In this document: in pieces, positions 29,077 to 37,166 of the stretch | How the letters are laid out: every line of letters begins with the position of its first letter | Numbering within the stretch: the stretch's first letter is position 1 | Assembly (NCBI GenBank): GCA_963734055.1 | Contig: CAVTFQ010000003.1 | Span: 186,001-250,000, forward strand | Reading direction: 5' to 3' | Source: CAIWHR01 sp963734055 | GTDB lineage: Bacteria > Pseudomonadota > Gammaproteobacteria > Burkholderiales > Casimicrobiaceae | DNA length: 64,000 nucleotides | Notes under the pieces: model-generated | Seen by the model: only the letters and a program-made list of their open reading frames with translations | Told to the model about the DNA's origin: nothing | The model's database searches: none | Position numbers and translations under genes: made by a program

Positions 29077-29079
29077 CGA

Positions 29080-29206
29080 ATGTCCGCCCGCGATGTTCTG
29101 TATGAGCGAGTGACGGGTGGCGCCCCGTTGCTGCCGGTGAAGCTGACGCCACAAATGGCTGCAAGCGAAACCGGCCGCTCGGTCCGGGCTTGTCAACTGG
29201 CGTATA
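29080..29206 (+). pseudogene. Possible gene start truncated by the IS element
   Basis: A frame from ATG 29080, four bases after the recombinase stop, reads about 42 residues (MSARDVLYERVTGGAPLLPV...) up to the left inverted repeat of the IS at 29207. Beyond that it continues only through IS non-coding sequence. It may have been a gene coupled to the recombinase. I do not recognise it. Confidence 0.35.
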
Positions 29207-30600
29207 TGGACCCCTCCTCGGTTGCAAGCATCCCGTTCTTTGGCGATAAGGTACGACTGCTCACGTATATCCGGCCTCCAACTGCCACATCGATTGGACG
29301 ATGCTCGGCCATGATGGGCTATTCGCGCGCCAGTTCCCCATCGCTATCTCGTGCTTCTCGCACATCGCCAGTTTCGGGTTTTGCCGGCGCCGGTTCGACC
29401 TGTTCGCCATCGTTCGGCTTGCTTAGCAATCGTGGTGGATGTGCTCCTGTTGACGACCGTTGATCGGTCCCGGTGTCGAGTATTGCCTCAGCTTGTGACC
29501 ATAGCCGGTTGGTAATCAGTGCCGTTCCTCAACATCGCCCAAGCGATGCGCGTGGTCTTATTGGCCATCGCTACTACCGCAACGTTGGGGTGGCGACGCG
29601 CCGCCAGCCGGGTTGCCCATTGACTGAGTGGGTCGTCCTTGTCTTTGGAATGGTGGATTACCGAGCGAGCACCGTGAATCAGTAGCGCCCGCAAGTATGC
29701 GTCGCCGCGTTTGCTAATTCCCAGCAATCGCTCCTTACCGCCCGAGCTGTGCTGCCTGGGCGTCAACCCGAACGCCGCGGACATCTGCCGCCCGTTAACA
29801 AACTGTTCGCCGTTGCCTACCGACGCCACCAACGCGGTGGCAATGATCGGTCCCACTCCGCGCAACTGCTGCAGCCGCTTGGCCGTCGGGTCGCTTTGCG
29901 CAATCATCGCAATTTCGCGGTCGAGTTCCGCCATCCTCTCATCGAGCGTCCGCAGATCGTCCCACAGCCCATTTAGGAGTCGCCGGAACCGCGCACTCAG
30001 GCCGTTCTCCGCATCCTCCAACCAACAGGGCAATGCCCGCCGCAAATGCAATAACTCTTTGGGCGCCACTAACCCGTACTCGGCGACCAGGCCGCGAATC
30101 TGGTTGGCCTTGGCCGTGCGTTGCTTGGTCAACTCGGCACGGATGCGGTGCACCGCTTGAATGTCCTGTTGCGCCACCGTCTTCACCGACACAAACCGCA
30201 TGTGCGGCCGACTCATGGCTTCACAGATCGCCTCGGCATCGTTGGCGTCGTTCTTGTTGCTCTTTACATACGGCTTTACAAACTGCGGCGCGACCAACCT
30301 CACCTTGAATCCTTGCGCCTGCAGTCCACGAGCCCAGTAATGCGCACCACCACACGCCTCCATGCCAATCTCGCAGCCCGGTTCAACCGTCTCGCGCAAT
30401 ACCTTCAGCCAGTTCTCCCGCGAGAGCTTTCGCCGCCACACCGCTTTCTCGTTCCGGTCTACGCCGTGCACCTGGAACACGTTCTTTGCCAAATCTACCC
30501 CAACGCGAATAAGCTTCATGACGGACTCCTTCTCCCGGTTGACTGGTGGATGACACTTCCAGTCTGGCACCTCGATGCCGTTTAGGTGAGGAGGGGTCCA
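29207..30600 (-). mobile_element. IS110-family insertion sequence (IS1111-like layout)
   Basis: Inverted repeats TGGACCCCTCCTC (29207-29219) and GAGGAGGGGTCCA (30588-30600) enclose one transposase gene. About 270 bp of non-coding DNA lies after the transposase stop (29220-29487) and only about 70 bp before its start. In the IS1111 subgroup the inverted repeats are subterminal and the guide (bridge) RNA is encoded downstream of the transposase, so the true ends may lie a few bases outside. IS110 elements make no target duplication, consistent with none being seen. Confidence 0.8.
29488..30519 (-). CDS. IS110-family transposase
   Basis: A 343-residue RNA-guided DEDD recombinase. ATG 30519 has AAGGAGTCC upstream; an extended frame to 30792 runs past the element end. 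The N-terminal RuvC-like domain has GVDLAKNVFQVHGVD and CEIGMEACGGAHYWA, with KSNKNDANDAEAI further on. The C-terminal transposase_20 domain has LRGVGPIIATALVA, AAFGLTPRQHSSGGKERLLG, and the catalytic-serine region ISKRGDAYLRALLIHGARSV. All blocks are present and in frame, so the element may be active. Confidence 0.95.
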   Translation of the reverse strand: MKLIRVGVDLAKNVFQVHGVDRNEKAVWRRKLSRENWLKVLRETVEPGCEIGMEACGGAHYWARGLQAQGFKVRLVAPQFVKPYVKSNKNDANDAEAICEAMSRPHMRFVSVKTVAQQDIQAVHRIRAELTKQRTAKANQIRGLVAEYGLVAPKELLHLRRALPCWLEDAENGLSARFRRLLNGLWDDLRTLDERMAELDREIAMIAQSDPTAKRLQQLRGVGPIIATALVASVGNGEQFVNGRQMSAAFGLTPRQHSSGGKERLLGISKRGDAYLRALLIHGARSVIHHSKDKDDPLSQWATRLAARRHPNVAVVAMANKTTRIAWAMLRNGTDYQPAMVTS

Positions 30601-30905
30601 TCCCATTGCTCTCGGCCACAAGCGGCCTTCGCCATCGCTTCCCAATAGCGGGCGCTGAAGTCCAGTTCTCCGCCGAGCGCGCCGGATCGTTTGCGGGGTG
30701 AGCGTGCCGCTAGGAAAGCAGCCTGCATCGAGCGGTGCTTCGGGTGGGTATAGCAACCCCGATGGTCGGATTTGCCGGCCCGTGGCGGGCATTGCAATCG
30801 GCGGTTCGCGGGAGAAGAATGTAAATCGTCTTGATCGGCGAGCCTGCGCCTTTGTGGGAATCCGGTCCGCGGGCTCGCTCGACTGGACAAACCAGGGAGG
30901 AGATC
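30601..30905. other. Upstream region of the first beta-helix gene
   Basis: 305 bp between the IS end and the start at 30906. It holds a GGGAGGAG ribosome-binding site directly before the ATG. No gene or clear promoter is seen. An open frame running through to 30831 shows no conserved residues. Confidence 0.4.
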
Positions 30906-32999
30906 ATGCGTGATACTACCCGTGGGTCCGCGGTGGCTGTATTCGCCGCGTGCGCCGTGAGCGTGTTTGGCGTCACGGTGGTGGCCGAAGCGGCACAACG
31001 CACGTTCGTCTCGACGTCGGGCAGCGACGCCAACGCCTGCACGCTCATCGCGCCCTGCCGCGGCTTCGCCAAGGCGATCACGGTGACCGACGTGGGTGGC
31101 GAACTGGTGGTGCTCGATTCCGGAGGTTACGGTTCGGTCACCGTGGACAAGAACGTGACGATCCTCTCGCCGGCGGGGGTGTACGCCGGCATCTCGGTGT
31201 TTGCCGCTCAGGACGGCATCACGGTCACCGCCCCGGCGACCAAGGTGGTGCTGCGGGGGCTCGCGATCAACGGTCAGGGCGGCAACAACGGCATCCGGGT
31301 GCAGGCCGGTGAGGTGCACGTCGAGTCGAGCGTGATCTCGAACATGGCGCAGGCGGGGATCCGCATCGAGGGCGGGAGCTCGGTGCGGATCTCGGGCAGC
31401 GTAACGCGCTCGAACGTCGACGGTCTGCGGATCGTGCCCGGGGCGGGAACACTGTCCGTCTTGATCAGAGACAGCGAGTTCAGCAACAACGCCACGGCAG
31501 GGATCGGGGTATCGCCGAGCGCGGCGGGGGCCTCTGCGCAAGTCACGGTGGAGCGCAGCAGCGTGACCAGGAACGGGGTGGGGCTCACCGCAGCGCCGAG
31601 CGGGAGCGCGACGGCGAGTCTGGTGGTGACGCAGTCGGTGGCGAGCGAGAACGGCGGCGCCGGGGTGTCGAGCAGCGGCGCCGGGGCCAGCGTATACGTG
31701 CGCGAGAGCGCGATCACGCGCAACGGCACCGGATTGCTGCAGGCGTCCTCGGGCGTGCTCTTTGCGTGCGGGGCGAACCTGCTCGTCGCCAACGGCGTGG
31801 CGCAAAGCGGCGCCATCAACACGAGCTCGTGCCTGGACGTGGCCAGCGCCGGCCCGGCCAACGCGTTCATGCAGGGCGGCAATGCGTTCGGGGCCACCGC
31901 GTTGCTCGGCACGAACGACAACCAGCCGCTGGACCTCCGGGTCAACGGCAGCCGGGTGATGCGCTACGACCCGAACGCGATCAGTCCAAACGTCATCGGC
32001 GGCAGTCCGGCCAACACTGTCACCGCCGGCGTGCGGGGCGCGACCATCGCTGGTGGTGGGGCGCTGGCCAACACCGATCCCGATTTCATCGGTGAGGCGC
32101 CGAACCGAGTGACCGATGCGTATGGAACGGTGGGTGGGGGCGTTGCCAACGTCGCCGGCGATGACGCCGGGACGACGAGAGATGCGGGGTTTGCGACCGT
32201 CGGCGGAGGCCTTAATAACGCCGCGAGCGGCGTCGGCAGCACCGTCGGCGGGGGGGGGCCGAACACCGCGAGCGGCGTCGGCAGCACCGTCGGCGGGGGG
32301 GGCCCGAACACCGCGAGCGGCATTTACAGCACCGTCGGCGGGGGGGGCCAGAACACCGCGAGCGGCACTTACAGCACCGTCGGCGGGGGCCTATTCAACA
32401 TCGCGAGCGGTTCTAATAGCTTCGCCGCCGGCTTCAGCGCTGACGCCAATACCAACGGCTGCTTTGTCTGGGGTGATTCGTCCACCAGTAGCCCGGTCAG
32501 CTGCAACGCGCCGAACCGGTTCGTGGTTCGTGCGGTCGGGGGAATCTTCATGTTCGCCGGCGGCACTACGCAGGCCACCTACGTCGGGGCGGTCCTGGCA
32601 CCTGGAGCCACTGCGTGGACCGCGGGCAGCGATCGCGAAACCAAGGAGCACGTGCAATCGGTCGACACCGTGGCGGTCTTGCGCAAGGTTACCTCGATGC
32701 CGATTTCGACCTGGAACTATAAGAGCCAGGACCCGGCGGTCCGGCACATCGGGCCGATGGCGCAGGACTTTCATGCGGCGTTCGGGCTCGGCGAGACGCC
32801 GAAGGGCATCAGCACGATCGATGCGGATGGTGTGGCGCTGGCCGCGATCCAGGCGCTGAACGCGAAGCTGGAGCAACAGCTGCTAAAAAAGGACGGTGAA
32901 ATAAGCGGGTTGAAGGGAGAACTCGCGGACTTGCGCCGCGCGGTCGCGGTGCTGATGACGCGCCTTTCGCCCGAAGAGCGCGTCGCGCAGGCGCGCTAG
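30906..32999 (+). CDS. Secreted beta-helix protein with YadA-like repeats and S74 chaperone domain
   Basis: A 697-residue surface or secreted protein. Order: signal peptide (1-29, ending VVAEAA), right-handed parallel beta-helix (30 to about 330; VLDSGGYGSVTV, TKVVLRGLAINGQGG, VESSVISNMAQAGIRI), a linker, then five 15-residue repeats of the type STVGGGGPNTASG (431-505) resembling trimeric YadA-head motifs. The end (about 575-697) is a peptidase S74 intramolecular chaperone with the Ser575/Lys580 dyad in SDRETKE, then HIGPMAQDFHAAFG and a coiled-coil tail. S74 domains trimerise and then cut themselves off; phage fibres use them, whereas this one carries a Sec signal. It likely forms a trimeric adhesin or fibre. 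Confidence 0.85.
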   Translation: MRDTTRGSAVAVFAACAVSVFGVTVVAEAAQRTFVSTSGSDANACTLIAPCRGFAKAITVTDVGGELVVLDSGGYGSVTVDKNVTILSPAGVYAGISVFAAQDGITVTAPATKVVLRGLAINGQGGNNGIRVQAGEVHVESSVISNMAQAGIRIEGGSSVRISGSVTRSNVDGLRIVPGAGTLSVLIRDSEFSNNATAGIGVSPSAAGASAQVTVERSSVTRNGVGLTAAPSGSATASLVVTQSVASENGGAGVSSSGAGASVYVRESAITRNGTGLLQASSGVLFACGANLLVANGVAQSGAINTSSCLDVASAGPANAFMQGGNAFGATALLGTNDNQPLDLRVNGSRVMRYDPNAISPNVIGGSPANTVTAGVRGATIAGGGALANTDPDFIGEAPNRVTDAYGTVGGGVANVAGDDAGTTRDAGFATVGGGLNNAASGVGSTVGGGGPNTASGVGSTVGGGGPNTASGIYSTVGGGGQNTASGTYSTVGGGLFNIASGSNSFAAGFSADANTNGCFVWGDSSTSSPVSCNAPNRFVVRAVGGIFMFAGGTTQATYVGAVLAPGATAWTAGSDRETKEHVQSVDTVAVLRKVTSMPISTWNYKSQDPAVRHIGPMAQDFHAAFGLGETPKGISTIDADGVALAAIQALNAKLEQQLLKKDGEISGLKGELADLRRAVAVLMTRLSPEERVAQAR
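32196..32420 (+). repeat. 45-bp coding minisatellite, five units
   Basis: Units start at 32196, 32241, 32286, 32331 and 32376 with ACCGTCGGCGG and encode the TVGGG-N-ASG repeats. Inner units contain runs of eight or nine G, which are prone to slippage. All units here are in frame. Confidence 0.9.
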
Positions 33000-33154
33000 G
33001 GATGCGCCACTGTTTGCTGAAGCTGAGACCGCTGCTGCCGCAGTTGACGCAATCGAAATGAACGTGGCCTGCGCACCTTAGTCGGGCTGGCGCACGACCT
33101 GATCGATCACGCCGAAGTATTGCGCCGGCTGTCGCGCAAACACCGGGAGGCGCC

Positions 33155-35169
33155 ATGATGACCAATTCGCTGACCTTGCGTTAGATTGCAATCCTCGTCG
33201 CCGTCCTGTACGTGCCGTTGGCGGCCGGAGCCGCGCAACGCACGTTCGTCTCGACGTCGGGCAACGACGCCAACGCCTGCACGCTGGTCGCGCCCTGCCG
33301 CGGCTTCGCCAAGGCGATCACGGTGACCGACGTCGGTGGCGAACTGGTGGTGCTCGACTCGGGCGGCTACGGCTTCGTCACCGTGAACAAGAATGTGACG
33401 ATATTGTCGCCGGCCGGCGTGTACGCCGGGATCAGCGTGTTCCCGGCGACCGACGGCATCACGGTCACCGCCCCCGCGACCAAGGTCGTGCTGCGGGGAC
33501 TGACGATCAACGGTCAGGGCGGGGGCAACGGCATCCGGGTGCAGGCCGGCGAGGTGCACGTCGAGTCGAGCGTGATCTCGAACATGGCGCAGGCGGGCAT
33601 CCGCATCGAGGGCGGCAGCTCGGTGCGGATCTCGGGCAGCGTGTCGCGCTCGAACGTCGACGGGCTGCGGATCGTGCCGGCAGCCGCGGCGGTGTCGGTG
33701 CTGGTGCGCGACAGCGAGTTCAGCAACAACAGCACAGCGGGGATCGGGGTGTCGCCGAGCGCGGCGGGGGCCGCTGCGCAAGTCACGGTGGAGCGCAGCA
33801 GCGTGACCAAGAACGGGGTGGGGCTGAGCGCGGCGCCGACCGGGAGCGCGACGGCGAGCCTGGTGGTGAATCAGTCGGTGGCGAGCGAGAACGCGGGCGC
33901 CGGCGTGTCGTCCACCGGGAGCACGGCGACGGTCTACGTGCGCGAGAGCGCGATCACGCGCAACGGCACGGGATTGCTGCAGGCGTCCTCGGGCGTGCTC
34001 TTTGCGTGCGGGGCGAACCTGCTCGTCGCCAACGGCGTGGCGCAAAGCGGCGCCATCAACACGAGCTCGTGCCTGGACGTGGCCAGCGCCGGCCCGGCCA
34101 ACGCGTTCATGCAGGGCGGCAATGCGTTCGGGGCCACCGCGTTGCTCGGCACGAACGACAACCAGCCGCTGGACCTCCGGGTCAACGGCAGCCGGGTGAT
34201 GCATTACGAGCCGAACGCCACCAGTGGCAACATCATCGGCGGGCTTTTCAATACCTGGAACTCCGGGAACGCCGGACAGACGATCGGCGGCGGGGGAAAG
34301 GCGGCTTCCAACTGCTACGAACCTTCGACAGGAATGCTAACCCGCCCGTGCCGGAATGCCACGGCCGGCGATTTCGCCACCGTGGGTGGCGGTGAGGCCA
34401 ATCAGGGTAATGGTCTGTTATCGTTCGTCGGCGGGGGCGAGAGCAACACCGCCAGCGGCCCTCGCAGTACCGTCGGCGGAGGTGTCTACAACACCGCGAG
34501 CGGCCCTTACAGCACCGTCGGTGGGGGGGCCCGAACACCGCGAGCGGCCCTTACAGCACCGTCGGCGGGGGGAGCGAGAACACCGCGAGCGGTTTTAATA
34601 GCTTCGCCGCCGGCTTCAACGCTGACGCCAATACCAACGGCTGCTTTGTCTGGGGTGATTTGTCCACCATTAGCCCGGTCAGCTGCAACGCACCGAACCG
34701 GTTCGTGGTTCGTGCGGTCGGGGGAATCTTCATGTTCGCCGGCGGCACTACGCAGGCCACCTACGTCGGGGCGGTCCTGGCACCTGGAGCCACTGCGTGG
34801 ACCGCGGGCAGCGATCGCGAAACCAAGGAGCACGTGCAATCGGTCGACACCGTGGCGGTCTTGCGCAAGGTTGCCGCGATGCCGATTTCGACCTGGAACT
34901 ACAAGAGCCAGGACCCGGCGGTCCGGCACATCGGGCCGATGGCGCAGGACTTTCATGCGGCGTTCGGACTCGGCGAGACGCCGAAGGGCATCAGCACGAT
35001 CGATGCGGATGGTGTGGCGTTGGCGGCGATCCAGGGGCTGAACGCGAAGGTCGAAGAACAGGCGTTGCTGATTGGTGAGCAGCAACGCGAGCTCGCCGAC
35101 CTGCGCCGTGGTGTTGCCGAGCTCATGGCGCGCACCTTGCCGAAGGACCGGGTTGCGCAGGGGCGCTAG
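33155..35169 (+). pseudogene. Second beta-helix/S74 protein gene, interrupted twice
   Basis: A tandem paralogue of the gene at 30906-32999. ATG 33155 with GGGAGG upstream begins a signal peptide (MMTNSLTLR), but codon 10 is TAG (33182-33184). The frame then continues with IAILVAVLYVPLAAGAAQ and the full beta-helix. In the repeat region one unit (34514-34557) is 44 bp instead of 45 because its G run (34523-34529) has seven Gs, so the rest, including the S74 domain, shifts frame and ends at 35169. Two separate lesions argue for a dead gene. A truncated beta-helix could be made only from an internal GTG at 33212, without a proper signal. Confidence 0.85.
34379..34602 (+). repeat. 45-bp minisatellite of the second copy, one unit short by a base
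   Basis: Units start at 34379, 34424, 34469, 34514 and 34558. The spacing is 45 bp except 34514-34558 (44 bp), which pinpoints a one-base deletion in the poly-G run. Confidence 0.9.
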
Positions 35170-35583
35170 GCCATACGCCCAATAAGCACAAAGGTCCGGG
35201 CGTGGACGCTGGGGAAAGCCGCACTTGGCTGCAGTCTGTTGGACGGCGCCCAGATGTCAGCTTTGCGTCAAGGCGACCGACCGTTTCGGGTCGTGAGCGC
35301 CAGTTCGTCCAACGGCAGCCACCGGCTGCTGTCAGTTTGTTGCAGACGTTCAACTAGGCTCGAGAGCCGGCTTGCCGTCTTCGGGTGCAATCAACCGAGC
35401 CTCAAGCGTAATAATCTATAGACTCCCATTGCTGTCGCGCGAACCGATTTCGCCGCACAAGACTATTGACCCCGAGTTCCGAGCCTGATTGCCTGCCAAG
35501 CCGGCGACCGAGGTGGTAAGGATTGTGGTAAGGGCCGGAAGAATTGAAGTCGAGCCCCCGATCTCATAGGGGAAAATCGTCGA
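35170..35583. other. Right end of the island without genes
   Basis: About 410 bp between the broken beta-helix gene and attR. I see no coding frame. It contains the two GTGGTAAGG repeats (35513 and 35525) and short imperfect palindromes such as CGACCGACCGTTTCGGGTCG near 35274. Confidence 0.5.
35513..35533. promoter_or_regulatory. Candidate integrase arm-binding repeats, right end
   Basis: GTGGTAAGG at 35513 and at 35525, spaced 12 bp. They match the repeats at 24715-24763 on the other side of the island in the same orientation. Confidence 0.6.
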
Positions 35584-35628
35584 GTTCGATTCCGCCCACC
35601 TCCACCAAACCAAAGAACGACGGCCCCC
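35584..35628 (+). other. attR: second copy of the 45-bp attachment repeat
   Basis: Identical to 24584-24628, including the tmRNA T-arm and CCA. It is followed at 35633 by the other half of a terminator stem (GGGGCCGT), the presumed original downstream sequence of the tmRNA gene. Confidence 0.93.
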
Positions 35629-35688
35629 GAGCGGGGCCGTTGTTCCTGACGGCGCTTCGGCCTGGCGCCGATCCGCGCGGAAGCAGCT

Positions 35689-36153
35689 TCAAGTCGGGCG
35701 TCGCTGCTCCGGGCGCACATGCGGCGTGAGCCGACGCTCCGCCTCGTCGGCCTCGACGGGGTGCCCTTCCCCGTTGACCAGCGGTCGCTCGAAGTCGTTC
35801 CACCCACGCACGCCGGTTTTCAGTGACACCACGTCCGCAAAGCCCATCTGCTGCATGACGTCGGCGGCGAGTATGGAGCGATTGCCCGAGCGGCACGCGA
35901 CCACGATGGGCCGCTCGCGTCGGTCCGCAAATTCGGGAACGGTTTCCTCGTAGTCCCACTCGCAAGCCTGCTCCAACACGCCGCGCGGCACGTTGATCGA
36001 GCCGGGAATCTGCGCCAGGGCGAACTCGGCTGGCTCGCGGATATCGAGTACCAGCGGTGGCCGGTCGCCTGCGAGGAGCTTGGACAGATCCCAGGGTTGT
36101 ATTTCGCGCACGCGCTGCAAAGCGTCGGCAAGAAGGTCCGCATAACGTCTCAT
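35689..36153 (-). CDS. Rhodanese-like domain protein
   Basis: A 154-residue single-domain sulfurtransferase-like protein. The start ATG 36153 has GAGGGA upstream. Motifs are LVLDIREPAEFALAQIPGSINVP, the active-site loop IVVACRSGNRS with Cys87, and VVSLKTGVRGWNDFERPLV. It would carry a persulfide sulfur on Cys87. It is the first chromosomal gene after the island and points towards it. No signal peptide, so cytoplasmic. The C-terminal tail after about residue 130 is charged and not conserved. Confidence 0.92.
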   Translation of the reverse strand: MRRYADLLADALQRVREIQPWDLSKLLAGDRPPLVLDIREPAEFALAQIPGSINVPRGVLEQACEWDYEETVPEFADRRERPIVVACRSGNRSILAADVMQQMGFADVVSLKTGVRGWNDFERPLVNGEGHPVEADEAERRLTPHVRPEQRRPT

Positions 36154-36517
36154 GGGTCGTTCCCTCCACGCTCGAGCGCCGAAGAATACGCCATGCCGAG
36201 TGCCGACCCGCTGGCGCTCCATTCGTTCCGGTTCCCCAATCCGGAATCGAGGAAGTGAGCGCGGCGGGCATGCTACGTTGCGGAACGCCACGCGATTGCC
36301 GCGCGCTACACCGAGTGGGAGATCACCGGCACGCCAGAATTGCACCGGTGAACTGCGAAAGGAGACATGCCGGGGGCCGGACAGACCTCACTCTCCTCAA
36401 ACAAGGAGCCTGAGACCGTTTGCAAGCGAAACGCCAGACTGTCCGCCAAACCGGGCCAACGGGCACGGCAATCGGAGGCGATCGGGGTTCGTTCGGCGTG
36501 TGCGCTACCGCGAACAG
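36154..36517. other. Intergenic region between rhodanese and PEP-CTERM genes
   Basis: 364 bp with no convincing gene on either strand; short open frames here lack ribosome-binding sites. It must contain the rhodanese promoter and the 3' end of the PEP-CTERM transcript, but I cannot point to a motif. Confidence 0.4.
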
Positions 36518-36967
36518 CTAAGCGAGGGACGCCGCGATAGTGCGATTCGGGCGACGCCGAAGCCGGTTCGCGAATCGAACCAACCCTAGGGCCATCAACC
36601 CGACAGCCAGCAGCGCGTACGTCGCCGGCTCCGGCACCGTTTTTGGGGGTCCCGTAACAGCACACCCCCATCGGTCAGGATCAGCGCCACCGATGCGCTG
36701 CGTAGCGCACAGTTCTCGCGGCGGATTCGGGGACTTGTCCGTCGGCGATATCCGGCCGGGTCCCGGGGGCGGAGTGGAGATCGATGTCTCGCGCGTCGCA
36801 GGAGTCGCATCCCCGACCAGCGGCGGGGGATGGTATGCATGCAACGCACTCCTCGGCTGGTGTTGGTAGTAGCCCAGTGCGTTCGGCTTCTCTCGGGACG
36901 ACGGCATCGGAGCGGCCATCGCGCCCCCGACGACCAACAGAGCAGCTAACGTCAAGTATCTCTTCAT
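36518..36967 (-). CDS. PEP-CTERM sorting-domain protein
   Basis: A 149-residue exported protein of low complexity. The signal peptide is MKRYLTLAALLVVGGAMAA. The mature part is rich in Pro, Ser and His with no known domain. The C-terminal sorting signal is PEP at residues 112-114 (TVPEPATYALLAVGLMALGL), a membrane segment, then a basic stretch RFANRLRRRP. Such proteins are cleaved by exosortase and released into the exopolysaccharide matrix. Nine more residues (NRTIAASLA) follow the basic stretch, longer than usual. AGAGGG lies before ATG 36967. Confidence 0.85.
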   Translation of the reverse strand: MKRYLTLAALLVVGGAMAAPMPSSREKPNALGYYQHQPRSALHAYHPPPLVGDATPATRETSISTPPPGPGRISPTDKSPNPPRELCATQRIGGADPDRWGCAVTGPPKTVPEPATYALLAVGLMALGLVRFANRLRRRPNRTIAASLA

Positions 36968-37166
36968 TTGCCCTCTTATCAGAGGGGGCGGAAGCAATCC
37001 ATATGCCGGCGTCCACTTTATCATATTTTCTGCCGACTTAGCTGCTCGACTCCGGCGACTGGCGGCGAGGGTGTAAAGCGGGCCGACGCCCGGCATTCAT
37101 GCCACGGAAGAGAGGCCTCGGAGGCGATGAAGTACGGGACGAGACTTCGGCGGCCCGCTCGTGCCC

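Noticed and set aside
33182..33184. In-frame TAG considered as recoding (pyrrolysine or readthrough)
   Set aside because: It lies in a signal peptide with no known recoding element, and the gene has a second, independent frameshift. A nonsense mutation is simpler.
32196..34602. Tandem 45-bp repeats considered as a CRISPR array
   Set aside because: Repeats are directly adjacent without spacers, lie in a reading frame and encode YadA-like motifs. No cas genes are nearby.
35584..35610. tRNA-like sequence at the right island end
   Set aside because: Only the T-arm and CCA are present; there is no 5' acceptor strand or other arms. It is the attR duplicate of the tmRNA end.
36300..36420. GGACAGAC-type segment upstream of the rhodanese gene considered as a glycine riboswitch
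   Set aside because: The other conserved blocks are missing, and the segment is not placed before a suitable glycine-related gene.
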